Source of the DNA: CAWAHD01 sp963781785
Lineage (GTDB): Bacteria; Planctomycetota; Planctomycetia; Isosphaerales; Isosphaeraceae
Direction of reading: 5' to 3'
Assembly (NCBI GenBank): GCA_963781785.1
Contig: CAWAHD010000001.1
Span: 1,240,001-1,304,000, forward strand
Length of the DNA: 64,000 nucleotides
A program made the translations under genes and the position numbers. The notes beneath the pieces were generated by a model that was given only the letters and a program-made list of their open reading frames with translations, did not search any database and was not told where the DNA came from. Shown piece by piece: positions 1 to 10,574 of the stretch (the stretch's first letter is position 1; each line of letters begins with the position of its first letter).

Positions 1-1
1 G

Positions 2-1765
2 CCCGTCGCAGGCGATGTGTCGCCTGGTGCCGCGACTCCGAGCCCAGATCTGCCGCGTGCCCAGCCACGACCAATCGACGCACCGCCCACCGCAGCAGAT
101 CGGGCCCTCGCCGGCGAACCTCCCGGTCCGGCCGTTGCCGATTCCCGGCCGCCAACCGGCAACGTCGTACGGACCTCTTTGACCCAGGTCTCTGGAGCCA
201 TCCCCGGGCAGGCCGCGCGACAACCGAGAAAGCAGTTCGAGCTGGCGATTCCCCAAGAGGTTCCCGGGTCGGAGACACCACTGGTCAAGCTGCCCGCCGA
301 TCGGGCGAAGCGGCCGGAAGCGATCAGCCGGCTGTTTCCGCAACTTCCCCCAGTGGCCGAGGAGCCCGTGCCGTTGCCGGGCCCGGATGGCCGACCGTAT
401 ACGCTGGCAGACTTCCAGCGACTTGCGGCCGCCAACAGTCCAGTGCTGCGCCAGGCGGTCTCTGACGTCGAGGCGGCCAGGGGCGTCCTGAAACAGGCCG
501 GCCTGTATCCCAACCCGACCGTCGGCTACGAGACGGCTCCCAACGCCAACAACACGGGCTCGACCACCCAGGGGTTCTTCATCGATCAAGTGATCAAGAC
601 TGCCGGCAAGCTGAAGCTCCAGTCCGCGGCGGCGTACATGAATATGCTGAACTCGGTACTGGCTTTGAAAGCAGCTCGCTTCACGCTGGCGACCACGATC
701 CGGAGTGACTTCTACACACTCGTCGTCGCGAGGGAGACGGTTCGCGTCAACAAGGCCCTGGCCCGGTACACCGACGAGATCTACCGGCTGCAAGCCGACC
801 TGCTGGGGGGCGGGTTCGCCGCCAGCCACGAGCCGGCGGCCCTGCGGTCCCAGGCGTTCGTGATCCGTCTCGGCTACAAGCAAGCCATCGCGAACTACGT
901 GTATGCCTGGAAGCAGCTCGTTGCCGACATGGGCCTGAAACAGTTGCCGCTGAGCGCTGTCGCAGGGGAGGTCGATCGGCTCATCCCGTACTACGACTAC
1001 GACACCGTTCTCCAGTACGTCCTGCGCAATCACACCAGCGTGGTCACCGCCAGCAACACCTTGCTCGGGGCTCGCTACGGCCTCAAGCTGGCGCAGGTCA
1101 CTCCCGTGCCCGACCTGGATGTGCGTGGCGACGTGTTCAAAGAGCGCCAGATTCAGCCTCTCCAGAACTACTACCAGTTGAGTGTCGGGATTCCGTTCCC
1201 GATCTGGGACCGGAACCAGGGCAACATCCGCACGGCCTCGGCCGCTCTGGTTCGAGCCGCCGAGGGGCCGCACCAGGTTGAGGCGGCCCTGACCGCCGGA
1301 CTGGCCACGGCCTACGGCGGTTACAAGACGAACCTGGTTGCCGTGGAATACTATCGCCGTAACATCCTGCCCGATCAGGTGCGCTATTACCGGGGCATCT
1401 TTGAACGGAGACAGATCGACCCGTCGGTCGCGTTCGGGGACCTGGTCCAAGCCCAGCAGGTCCTCGTCGCCGATGTCACCGCCTACCTGGGAATCCTGGC
1501 GTCGTTGTGGACGTCCGTGGTGAACGTTGCCGACTACCTGCAGACGGACGACCTTTATCAACTGGGCACGCCTCTCGAGTTGCCGGAACTGCCCGATCTG
1601 GACACGCTGGACGCCTGGGCTTGTCCTCACCCTCAGGGACTGGTCGGGCCGAAGTCCAGCGATCCACCTTCCACGGCGGCTCCGCCCCCCGCGCACCCAT
1701 CCGGAGCTTCGACGAAGGACCCTTCGGCGCCCGAGCGCAGCTCGCTCGTAGGGGGTTCAAGATGA
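2..1765 (+). CDS. TolC/CzcC-family outer membrane efflux protein (5' partial)
   Basis: Outer-membrane channel component of a tripartite efflux or type I secretion system, related to CzcC/TolC. The reading frame is open to the left edge of the window. The first in-window start is a GTG at 17, but no signal peptide follows it, so the true start probably lies outside. The visible part begins with about 120 Pro/Ala-rich residues, then the efflux-protein core starts at LADFQRLAAANSPVLRQA, which resembles the first TolC helical repeat. A second half follows at YDTVLQYVLRNHTSVVTA, giving the usual two structural repeats, with PNPTVGYE and IPFPIWDRNQGN segments typical of CzcC-like proteins. The tail after about residue 530 is low-complexity Pro/Ser. 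The stop overlaps the next start by 4 bp (ATGA), so the two genes are probably translated together. The family is clear; the transported substrate is not. Confidence 0.85.
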   Translation, partial: PVAGDVSPGAATPSPDLPRAQPRPIDAPPTAADRALAGEPPGPAVADSRPPTGNVVRTSLTQVSGAIPGQAARQPRKQFELAIPQEVPGSETPLVKLPADRAKRPEAISRLFPQLPPVAEEPVPLPGPDGRPYTLADFQRLAAANSPVLRQAVSDVEAARGVLKQAGLYPNPTVGYETAPNANNTGSTTQGFFIDQVIKTAGKLKLQSAAAYMNMLNSVLALKAARFTLATTIRSDFYTLVVARETVRVNKALARYTDEIYRLQADLLGGGFAASHEPAALRSQAFVIRLGYKQAIANYVYAWKQLVADMGLKQLPLSAVAGEVDRLIPYYDYDTVLQYVLRNHTSVVTASNTLLGARYGLKLAQVTPVPDLDVRGDVFKERQIQPLQNYYQLSVGIPFPIWDRNQGNIRTASAALVRAAEGPHQVEAALTAGLATAYGGYKTNLVAVEYYRRNILPDQVRYYRGIFERRQIDPSVAFGDLVQAQQVLVADVTAYLGILASLWTSVVNVADYLQTDDLYQLGTPLELPELPDLDTLDAWACPHPQGLVGPKSSDPPSTAAPPPAHPSGASTKDPSAPERSSLVGGSR

Positions 1766-2988
1766 CCAAGATAACACCTCTCTTTCTGGCAAGCGTTATG
1801 GGGCTGTTTCTGAGCGCTTCGGGACATGCGCAGGAGACTCCCGCGGATCCGGCCTCTCGAGCAGCCGCCGAGCTCAAGGAACTGGCCGACGTGAGCCTGG
1901 GCCAAGAGAGTGTACCCAGCCTGTTGTCTTTGCCAGACGGACCTGACGAGGGCGTTGGCGGAGGGGTCCTGCGGGTTCTACCGCGACTCGGCGATCTGCC
2001 GGCCTCGCTGTTCGCGCCGCCAGCCCCGGCCTCGTCGCGGCTGTTGCGCGTCGACGCTCCGTATTTCGTCCAGGACCCGCTCCTGGATCCGGCGGGGCTG
2101 CCGCCCCCGGGCTGGTTTGCCGGGGCGGAAGTTCAAATCGTCAAGCCGCACCTCCTCCCCCAAATGAGGAACAGCGTGCTGCCGGGCAGGTTCGTTAATA
2201 ATTACCCGAATAGCGGTCCGCTCGGCTCGAAGGCGACTACCGTCGCGCTCTCGTCGGCACCGCTGGATTGGACGGCGTCTCCCCGTGTTTTTCTGGGCTA
2301 CCGCCTTCCCGCTGGGTTCGGCGAATTCCTGGTCGCTTACCGGCACCTGGGAACCGATGGAAGCGGGAGCGTGCCGGATACGGGCGGATCCGTCGGTCTG
2401 AACAGCCGGTTCGCTTTCGACATGATCGACTTCGACTACCGGAGCAGCGAACTCTCGCTGGGGCCCCGCTGGGACATGAATTGGTCGGTCGGGCTCCGTT
2501 CCATCTTTCTGTTTTTTGATTCGCAGGCGAACCAACCATTCGGCCAGGCGTCCGCCGGCACCGGTATTGTCCAGGCGCGAGAATCCAACAACCTCTTCGG
2601 CCTTGGCCCGCATGTCGTACTGGAGCTGGCACGTCACTTGGGGGATTCCGGGTGGTCACTCTCGTCCCGAATTGATGCGGCTGGAACCTTCGACTGGGTC
2701 ACGAACGATTGGCAAACCGCGTCCACGACGCTCGGCGCGACCGGCCGGCCGCTGTTCGGCGAGACACGCGCGTTCGGCCACCAAGGCATGCCGATGATCA
2801 ACGGCCGGCTGGGCCTGGCGTGGCAACCCGCGCCAGCCAGCGGCATGCGATTCTTCATCGGCTACCAGTACGAGGTCTTCTGGGACCTGAACAGGGTTTC
2901 CCAGAATAACGGCGGCCCTTTTGCCCCTCCCTCACTCGGCCAGTTCTGGGATCAGGGAATCGTCCTGCAAGCCGCTTTCAGGTTCTGA
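1762..2988 (+). CDS. BBP7-like outer membrane beta-barrel protein
   Basis: A 408-residue secreted protein with an N-terminal signal peptide (MTKITPLFLASVMGLFLSAS then GHAQ). A Pro-rich linker follows, then a C-terminal half with alternating hydrophobic/polar strands ending in a phenylalanine (LQAAFRF), as expected for an outer-membrane barrel. The segment WFAGAEVQIVKPHL resembles the opening strand of planctomycete BBP7-type proteins, and FLGYRLPAGFGEFLVAYRHL looks like a strand hairpin. The ATG at 1762 was chosen because it overlaps the upstream stop by 4 bp and is followed at once by the signal peptide; the frame is open further upstream but without a better start. Its partner upstream is a TolC-like channel, so it may be an accessory envelope protein of that exporter. 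Function unknown. Confidence 0.75.
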   Translation: MTKITPLFLASVMGLFLSASGHAQETPADPASRAAAELKELADVSLGQESVPSLLSLPDGPDEGVGGGVLRVLPRLGDLPASLFAPPAPASSRLLRVDAPYFVQDPLLDPAGLPPPGWFAGAEVQIVKPHLLPQMRNSVLPGRFVNNYPNSGPLGSKATTVALSSAPLDWTASPRVFLGYRLPAGFGEFLVAYRHLGTDGSGSVPDTGGSVGLNSRFAFDMIDFDYRSSELSLGPRWDMNWSVGLRSIFLFFDSQANQPFGQASAGTGIVQARESNNLFGLGPHVVLELARHLGDSGWSLSSRIDAAGTFDWVTNDWQTASTTLGATGRPLFGETRAFGHQGMPMINGRLGLAWQPAPASGMRFFIGYQYEVFWDLNRVSQNNGGPFAPPSLGQFWDQGIVLQAAFRF

Positions 2989-3255
2989 GATAACCCGCTC
3001 GACCCAGCATCGCGCCGTCAGGTACCGCCGGACAATGGCCGCTGCGCGATTCGCCGGTGCTGGAAGTCGCGGGCTCGGCTCTTCAACGAGATGTGAAGTC
3101 AAAGCTTACGCCCGCCCTCGAACGACGCAAGTTCCGGTCAAGCGACGCAGCCCGGGCTCTCGTTGTTTAAAATTTGTTTGACGCCTTCTTTTGCTCCCGA
3201 GGATAATCCTTCATGAGCCCAGCGCAACCTTGCGTCCGCGGTGCGAGGCGACCTG

Positions 3256-6142
3256 ATGAGCGTCAGTTCGATGATCCTGGCATGCGTCCTCGGGCTGGGG
3301 CAGATCGCCCCGGCTGCGCCAACGATCGACTATGCGCGCGAGGTCCAGCCGATCCTGGTCGCGCGGTGCACCACTTGCCATGGGGCGATCCGTCAGAAGT
3401 CCGGCCTGCGGCTGGACACTGCTGAATTCGCTCGCCGCGGAGGCAAGGGTGGGCCGGCCATCGAGCCGGGCAAGAGCCGGGAGAGCCTGCTCATCGAACG
3501 GGTGACCGCGTCCGATGGCGTTGACCGGATGCCGCCCGAGAGCGAGGGCGCGGCTCTCAGCAATGGCGAGATCGCGGTGCTTCGCGCGTGGATCGACCAG
3601 GGTGCGAAGGCGCCGCCCGAGCCGACGCCTCCTGACCCCCGCACGCACTGGGCCTACCGGCCGCCAGTTCGCCCGAGGGTTCCGCGCGCGGCCAACGCGG
3701 CTTGGGAACTTAACCCGATCGACGCCTTTCTTGCCGCCGGTTACGAATCACGCGGCCTGAGGGCGAGTGGCCCGGTGGCCAGGGACCTCTGGCTTCGTCG
3801 CGTCTACCTCGACCTGATCGGCTTGCCGCCGACCCGCAAGGAGCGCCGGACCTTCCTCGCCGACAATTCGGCAAACGCCGAGGAAACAATCGTCGACCGC
3901 CTGCTCGCCGACCCCCGCCACGGCGAGCGGTGGGGACGACACTGGATGGACGTCTGGCGGTATAGCGATTGGTACGGACTCGGCGCGGAGATTCGTTACA
4001 GCCACCCTCACATCTGGCACTGGCGTGACTGGATTGTCGCGTCGGTCAATGCCGACAAGGGCTACGATCGGATGGTCGTGGAGATGCTTGCCGGCGACGA
4101 ACTCGAACCGGACGACCCGGCAACCGTGCGCGCCACCGGGTTCCTCGTACGCAACTGGGACGTCTTCAACCGGAACGCGTGGCTCGCCAGCACCGTCGAG
4201 CACACCGCTCGTGCCTTCCTCGGCGTGACGATCCAGTGCGCCCGCTGCCACGATCACAAGTTCGACCCGGTCTCGCAGGCCGATTACTATCGCTTGCGTG
4301 CCTTTTTCGAGCCGTACCACATCCGGATCGATCGCGTGCCGGGCGAGCCGGACCGCGCCAAGGCGGGCCTGTCGCGGGCCTTCGACGACTTTCTGGAAAC
4401 GCCGACGTACCTGTTTGTCCGCGGCGACGAGACTGCTCCCGACAAGACGCGGCCGCTTCGCCCGACGACCCCCGCGGTTCTCGGCGGTGAGGTCAGAATT
4501 ATCCCTGTCTCGATGTCACCGACGGCCGCTTGTCCCGACAAGCGGGAGTTCGTCGTCCGCGAGGCGGTGGAGGCGACAGACAAAGCGGTTGCCCAGGCCC
4601 ACTCGGTGTTCGCCGCAGCGCGGAGTCGAGCCGAGCATGCGGACAAGGCACTGGCTGCCGCCGCCCTGGCCGACCATCAGGCCGAGGCGAAGGTCAAAGC
4701 TGCCGCAGGAATGCCGGAGTTGCTCAAGGCACAGCAGGCTGCCGCTGCCACGGCGGTCGAGGCATTGGCGACTGCCCAGCAAGCCGCCCGTGAGGCCCAG
4801 GATGACCGGGACCTCGCGAACTCGGCCCTGAGGTTGGCCGAGGCAAAACGGTCGGCCTTGAAGGAGGTCCTGAACATCGAGGCGCTCGAAGACCAGGGCG
4901 CCAAGACGACCGGTTACGCGGCCTGGGCTGCGGCGGCCCGTGAGGCCGTGGCTGCCCAGCGCAAGGTCGCACTCTTCGAAGCCGGCTCCAACCGGCTTTC
5001 AGCCCTGAGAGACATGACGAGCGCACGCCGCAAGCTCGACGGCCTTCTCGCCGCCGACTTGGGTCAGAAAGGTGACCCGTTCAAGGACGCCCGTGCGAAG
5101 GCTGCCGCAGCGCTCGTCGAAGCGCGCGGCCGTCTCGCCACCGCGGACGCGCAGCGTGCCAAAGCCGAGGCAGCGGCCAAGGCGCCCCTCACCACGGAGT
5201 ACATTGCCCGCTCACTCGAGTTCCCCGCGCAAGACGACCTACCGCGACACGCCGAGCAATGCCCCGTATTCGAAGATCAGCACTGGCCGGCGGCTCGCGC
5301 TGGCGCGCTGGATCGTCGACCGGCGGAACCCTCTGGCAGCGCGCGTTGCGGTCAATCACGTCTGGGCCCGGCATTTCGGCGAACCTCTGGTCGCCTCTGT
5401 CTACGACTTCGGCCTGAGGACGCCCACGCCTCTCCATCACGAACTCCTGGACTGGTTGGCGGTCGAGTTCATGGAATCAGGCTGGAGCTTCAAGCATCTG
5501 CACCGGCTGATCGTGACGTCGCGGGCCTACCGGATGAGATCCTCCGATTCCGGGCCCGGAGACCCGAACGTCGCCATCGACCCGGACAACCGCTACTTCT
5601 GGCGGATGGACGTTCGGCGCATGGAGGGCGAGGTCGTGCGCGACAGCATCCTGTACCTTGCCGGCCGCCTCGACCCCAAGATCGGCGGACCCGACGCGCC
5701 CGTCGCCTCTGCCGAATCCGGGACTCGCCGGACCGTGTACTACCGCTACGCCAGCGGCGACAACGTTCCGCTACTCAGCATGTTCGACGCCGCCGACGTG
5801 ACGGAGTGCTACCGACGCCACGAGACAATTGTGCCCCAACAGGCGCTGGCGCTCTCCAATAGCGGCATGGTTTTGACCCGCGCTGGCGACATTGCGGCGG
5901 TGATCGACGGCGAGGTCGGCGCTGGCTCCGCGGCGCGAGGCGCGTTCGTGGACTCAGCCTTCGAGCGCGTTCTCGGGCGGGTGCCGAGCGTGGCGGAGCG
6001 GGCGGAGTGCGCGGCGGGCCTTGCGCGACTGGCCGAGGGGTTTGCGGCGGGGGAGAAGAACGCTGCCACGCCGGAAGCCCGCGCCCGCACGGCGCTTGTG
6101 CACGTGTTGCTGAACCACAACGACTTTGTCTCGATCCGATGA
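3256..6142 (+). CDS. Planctomycete cytochrome C / DUF1549 / DUF1553 protein, one frameshift
   Basis: A large secreted protein of the PSCyt1-PSCyt2-PSD1 architecture found almost only in Planctomycetes and relatives. A signal peptide (MSVSSMILACVLGLGQIAPA) precedes a haem-binding CTTCH motif at residues 38-42. DUF1549 follows (NPIDAFLAAGYESRG through RHGERWGRHWMDVWRYSDW), with a second CxxCH (CARCHDHKFDP) nearby. Next come about 230 Ala/Lys-rich coiled-coil residues, and finally DUF1553 (GRRLALARWIVDRRNPLAAR onward). The frame changes from 1 to 2 at the CCCC run at 5223-5226: removing one C joins SLEFP to RKTTYRDTPSNAPY, the expected junction. This is a sequencing indel or a recent mutation. 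The stop overlaps the next start by 4 bp. Family members are thought to act with the neighbouring DUF1501 protein in the periplasm; the actual reaction is unknown. Confidence 0.85.
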
Positions 6143-7641
6143 ATGGAGCGTCCGGCATGAACGAGCATCCCGCTCAATGCGCCTGCTTCGAGTCCAACGC
6201 GCAGGGGTTTCCTGGCGGATGCCGGCATGGGCTTCGTCGGCCTGGCCTTGGGCGCGATCTTGCACCGAGACGGGATTGTCCGCGCGAATCCTGCTCCGGG
6301 CTTTGGCCCGCCGGAAGGAAAGCCGCATTCTCCGCCGCGAGCAAACCGGGTCATCTGGTTGATGATGCGGGGTGGCGTCAGCCATCTCGAGAGCTTCGAC
6401 CCCAAGCCCGAATTGACGATTCATGCGGGCAAGACGATCAATCAGAGCCCGCACAAGGGCGCGGTCTTCGGCTCGCCCTTTCTCAAGAATGTCCGCGAGC
6501 AGGTCGCCAACAACATCATCGACAAGGCGAAGGCGAAGATCTATCCGACACAGATCGGGTTCAAGAAAGGGGGACAGAGCGGGATCGAGGTCAGCGACTG
6601 GTGGCCTCATCTGCGCGAATGCGTCGACGACATCGCCGTGATCCGGTCGATGTACACGACCGACAACAACCACGGTGCGCAGCTCGAGTTCTTCACCGGC
6701 CGGCACCTGCTCGACGGTTGCCATCCGACGATCGGAGCGTGGGTTCACTACGGTCTCGGTGCACTCAGCGACGACCTCCCGCAGTTCATCTCGATGGGCC
6801 CACCGCTCGAATACCAGTGCATGGGGGCGATTGACGCCAATTACCTCGGCCCTGAGAACTCGGGTGTGGTATTGAAAGTCGATCCGTCGGACCCTCTGCC
6901 TTTTGCGCGGCCAGGGGTCCCGCTCGGGCGAACCGAGGCGGCGCTGAAGGCCGAGCTACTGGGGCGGCTGAACCGGCTCGCGGCCCTTGAGTATCCATCG
7001 GACCCCAAGCTCCGCGCCCGGATCAAGTCGTACGAGCTGGCGTTCCGCATGCAGACGGCCGTTCCGGAGGTCCTTCGCTTCCAGGACGAGGACGAATCCA
7101 CCCGCCGGCTGTACGGTCTTGACCAGGAGGTCACACGCCCGTTTGGCCAGCAGATGCTCGCAGCCCGCCGCCTTGCCGAGCGCGGGGTCCGCTTCATCCA
7201 GGTCTTTCACGGTGAGGGTGCCGCTGGCGCCTGGGATGCTCACGCCGGCCTCCGCGCCAACCATTCGAGCCTCTGCGCCCAGGTCGACAAGCCGATTGCC
7301 GGTCTGTTGATCGACCTCAAGCGTCGGGGCCTGCTGGACGACACGGTCGTTGTTTGGGCCACCGAGTTCGGCCGCACGCCCTGCGCCAGGGCTCCGACGG
7401 CCGCGACCACCACAACTACGGATTCTCGGTCTGGATGGCCGGCGGCGGCATCCGGGGGGGCGTGGTCCACGGCGCGACCGACGAGCTTGGCTTCCACGCG
7501 GTCGAGCACCGGCATTACGTCACCGACATCCATGCGACGGTGCTCAACTTGCTCGGGCTCGACTCTCACCGCCTCGAGATCCCCGGCCGCAAGCGGCTGG
7601 CGGTCGAACACGGCAAGCTGATCAGAGAGATACTCGCGTGA
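6139..7641 (+). CDS. DUF1501 (sulfatase-like fold) protein, two frameshifts
   Basis: Usual companion of the upstream DUF1549/DUF1553 gene. DUF1501 proteins belong to the alkaline-phosphatase/sulfatase-like superfamily. The start at 6139 overlaps the previous stop (ATGA); an in-frame ATG at 6157 begins MNEHPAQCACFESN, which resembles the normal N-terminus. Around 6205-6212 the frame slips to LADAGMGFVGLALGAILHRD, and the body follows (NRVIWLMMRGGVSHLESFDP, then the histidine-bearing GAWDAHAGLRANHSS). A second slip near 7378-7384, after VVVWATEFGRTP, leads into QGSDGRDHHNYGFSVWMAGG and a C-terminus ending LIREILA. All recognisable motifs survive when the frames are joined, so I treat the breaks as single-base indels. 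A TAT-like leader is expected for the family; only an RANP-type cleavage region is visible. Confidence 0.82.
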
Positions 7642-7827
7642 GCGAACCGGCAACGTGAGCAAGGAGAAAATCGCATTGAGAATCCCGGCGAACTTGAGTG
7701 GGTTCCCGGCACTCGTTCCCTTCGTGGGGACCTCGGACCGATGGCGGGCGAAACCGTGACCGGCTCAGCGACCGAGCCTCGGTCCGCGCCAGCACCGGCT
7801 ATTTCCCAGGGGTCGTGGTTCTTCTCT

Positions 7828-9969
7828 TCACCCGCACGATGGTTTCGCTGGGCGTTTTTGGTTCTCCAAACGAGCGAGCGACAAACCGCTCGGGAGGCCG
7901 CGCTGGCCCTTTCGGAGGGCGGACCCGACGGCGCACCAGTTCTCAGTTGGTGCCTCAGGGATGGGGCCAGATCCCCAAGTCGGCCATCGACCGGTGCGCA
8001 CTCGGAATGCATCGGCCCAGGCGAGGATCTGCGGAAGCGCCAACTTCGGCCGAGAGACTCGGTTGGGCACGCCGCGCTGGTAGGCGAGTAACCGGGGGAT
8101 CGATGATCCGCCAGGGAGGCCCCGCTTGCCGGCTTGGAGGGCCCAATCGACGGAGCACCACGTCTCGCCCGGGGGCGCTTCGGGAATCGGGCCTGACGAT
8201 GGATCCGGCCATCGGTCGTGGCGCGCGTGGAACGCGTCGACCCAGGCCAGGATCTGCGGAACCGTCAGTTCCGGCGGCTGCATCCGATTTCGCGCCCCAC
8301 GCTGGTCGATGAGCAACCGGGGGATGGATGATCCGCCCGGCAAACCCCGGCGGCCGGTTCGGAGGGCATTCCCGACGGAGGCCCAGTTCTCGCCCGGCGC
8401 CTCGGGGATGGGACCGGACCTGGCAGTCGGCCATCGGCCGCGACGTGCTCGAAATGAATCGGCCCACGCCAAGATCTGCGGAATCGTCAATTTCGGCACC
8501 CGGCCGCAATGGCGCCGACCGCGCTCGGCTTCGAGCAAGCGGGCGAGCGATGAGCGACCTTCGAGGCCGCGGCTGCCGCGTGTCAATGCGTCGTTCACCT
8601 TCAGCCAGGTGTCGCCCGGGGACTCCAGAATCGGTCCGGCATCGGACCCCGGCCATTTGCCGGTCCTTGAATGATGGGCGTCGGCCCACGAGAGGATGCA
8701 TTCGACGGTTAAGGGAACAAGATCCTGGCTGTGCGGAACGCCGCGCTCGTCCCTGAGAAGTTTAGCCAGCGTGGTTCCACCGGGAAGACCACGGAGGCCG
8801 GAATAAAGAGCACGCTTGACGCAATTCCACGTTTCGCCCGGCGCCTCGGGAATGGAGGCTGAGCTGTCCGTTGGCCATTTTCCATGGCGGTCATGATATG
8901 CGTCAGCCCATTGGAGGATCTGCGGGATAGTCATCCGAGGGCGATGGGCCTTGCTGTGCACGCCGCGCTCCTGTGCGAGCAGCCGGGTCAGAGACCAGCC
9001 AGGGGGCAGACCTCGGGTGCCCTGTCTGAGTGACAGATAGAGCGTGCGCCAGTTCTCGGCGGGTGCCTCGGCGACCGGTCCGGAGCGTTCTGTCGGCCAT
9101 TGGCCGGTCCGGGCGTGGAATGCATCAGCCCAAGCGAGGATTTGAGCAAAATCGAGCGGCGGAAGATACCCCGGGCTTCTGCTCCCGCGGCGCTCGATCA
9201 AGAGCCGCGCCACCGAGGAACCGCCCGGAAGACCACGATGGCCGAGCTCGAGCGCAAGGTTGACCGCCGCCCAGTTCTCTTCGGGCGCTTCTGAGATCGG
9301 ACCGGAAATGGCGCTGGGCCATCGCCCATTCCGGGCGTGAAAGGCATCAGCCCAGCCCAGGATCTGGTCCTCGTACAATGGCACGTATGGCAGCACACCG
9401 CGCTCTTGGATCAGTAGCTGGAATACTGAGGAACCGCCGGGCAGTCCTCCCTTGCCCATCCGGAGCGCGCTGTCCACGGCACTCCAGGTAAGGCCGCCGG
9501 CACCCGAAACGGAGCCAGACGCGTGCGACGGCCAATCGCCTGTTTGCGCACGATGAGCGTCGGCCCAGGCCAAGATCTGGATGATGGAAAAGTTCTGGTC
9601 TCCGCGGTTATACCGGCCACGGTACTCGGCGAGCAGACGGGGAAGCGTGCCGCCAGAGGAGAGGCCACGAAGGCCGAACGTGAGCGCGGCTTCGATCAAG
9701 AGCCAGGTCTCACCCGGCGATTCGGGTACGCGCCCCGATTCAGCCGTGGGCCACTCGCCGGTGCGTGCGTGGAATGCATCGGCCCAGTCGAGAACCTCAT
9801 CCACACTGAGATCCGGTGCCTGGCCGCGCGCATCGCGATCATCCTGCACGGCCGCCCGCAGGATGCCGAACCAGCGGCGCCCCGGGCTACCACGATCCGG
9901 CTTCCAGCGGGCCTTCACAGCCACCATAGGGCGGCGCACATGCGATTTGACTTTATTGCGGCTACTCAT
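7828..9969 (-). CDS. Nine-repeat 'WADAFHARTGRWP' protein, unknown function
   Basis: A 713-residue protein I cannot assign to a characterised family. After a basic N-terminus (MSSRNKVKSHVRRPMVAVKA) it is nine consecutive units of about 72 residues. Each unit follows the scheme: (L/I)xxxQILAWADAFHARTGRWP, a short Ser-Gly segment, then PEAPGE(T/N)W, A(L)RxGxRGLPGGSSL, RLLxxxRG and a variable spacer. Invariant Trp, Trp-Pro, Gly and Arg positions suggest a small folded domain, perhaps nucleic-acid or protein binding. There is no signal peptide and no membrane segment. The ATG at 9969 was chosen because the upstream in-frame ATG at 10047 adds an unrelated segment. The last unit lacks the final RG spacer and ends PAKPSCG. 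A frameshifted paralogue with the same N-terminus lies at 45219-46671. Confidence 0.7.
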   Translation of the reverse strand: MSSRNKVKSHVRRPMVAVKARWKPDRGSPGRRWFGILRAAVQDDRDARGQAPDLSVDEVLDWADAFHARTGEWPTAESGRVPESPGETWLLIEAALTFGLRGLSSGGTLPRLLAEYRGRYNRGDQNFSIIQILAWADAHRAQTGDWPSHASGSVSGAGGLTWSAVDSALRMGKGGLPGGSSVFQLLIQERGVLPYVPLYEDQILGWADAFHARNGRWPSAISGPISEAPEENWAAVNLALELGHRGLPGGSSVARLLIERRGSRSPGYLPPLDFAQILAWADAFHARTGQWPTERSGPVAEAPAENWRTLYLSLRQGTRGLPPGWSLTRLLAQERGVHSKAHRPRMTIPQILQWADAYHDRHGKWPTDSSASIPEAPGETWNCVKRALYSGLRGLPGGTTLAKLLRDERGVPHSQDLVPLTVECILSWADAHHSRTGKWPGSDAGPILESPGDTWLKVNDALTRGSRGLEGRSSLARLLEAERGRRHCGRVPKLTIPQILAWADSFRARRGRWPTARSGPIPEAPGENWASVGNALRTGRRGLPGGSSIPRLLIDQRGARNRMQPPELTVPQILAWVDAFHARHDRWPDPSSGPIPEAPPGETWCSVDWALQAGKRGLPGGSSIPRLLAYQRGVPNRVSRPKLALPQILAWADAFRVRTGRWPTWGSGPIPEAPTENWCAVGSALRKGQRGLPSGLSLARLENQKRPAKPSCG
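7846..9813 (-). repeat. Nine tandem ~216-bp coding repeats
   Basis: The coding repeats of the gene at 7828-9969. Each unit of about 216 bp is read on the minus strand and encodes the ILAWADAFHARTGRWP ... GLPGGSS ... LL..RG module. Units differ by substitutions and by small length changes in the spacer, so this is an old amplification rather than a recent slippage array. The order of similarity is not obvious by eye; the units nearest the C-terminus share the QILAWADAF core most closely. Confidence 0.75.
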
Positions 9970-10268
9970 AGGCAGGTGATGGTTGAGTGTTGATGGATGT
10001 CGATTCCTGTCCCAGCTCTTTATATCGGCGGCGCGTGCGTGTGCCATAAAAAGCGTGCAAAACTTCGCCTAGCCAACCAACCGAAAAATACCGACCGGCG
10101 AGCCGGTCGCGCCATCGATACCCGCTCCCGTCGCGGCTGGGTTTGACTCGTGCCGATTGGAGCGGATGTCGGAGCATCTCGGCATGAGACGGATCTTCGC
10201 CGATACGCTCTATGGTGCCGGAGCCGAAAACACGACGCCTGTCACTTCGTCGCGACGCGGGTTCCGAA

Positions 10269-10574
10269 CTACGTATCACCTGGCTGATCAAGTACCTGAG
10301 CGCCGTGCCAGAGTGCGACGATCCATACGGTCTCTGCTCGAACGCGATAGAAGAACCGGTAGGGCTTGACGTAGATCTCGCGATACGGAAGCTCCGGCAA
10401 GTCTGCTCCTGCAATCGCCGAAGTGGCTCCATTTACAATGAACGGTGAGGATTGCCGCGAGCGCTCTAGCCGCGGCATCAAGCTTGGGTAGCTGGTGCCG
10501 TCCTGGTCATTGCTGACACCGCGAATTGAAGGCCGCAGAGTCGCCAAAACCCAACCAGCACGCGCGATCCGCAA
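10269..10574 (-). pseudogene. RelE/ParE-type toxin remnant (C-terminal part)
   Basis: The last 45 or so residues, ELPYREIYVKPYRFFYRVRA followed by VWIVALWHGAQ, match the C-terminal beta-sheet of plasmid-addiction ParE/RelE toxins (pattern YR-x-IxVxPYRxxYRx and IxAxWHGA). The expected N-terminal helices are not recognisable in any frame between 10440 and 10600, and no antitoxin gene is visible on either side. It is therefore a decayed fragment rather than a working toxin. Confidence 0.5.

Noticed and set aside
7846..9813. Regularly spaced repeats that could suggest a CRISPR array.
   Set aside because: The repeat is a 216-bp coding unit with diverged copies, without short identical repeats or unique spacers.
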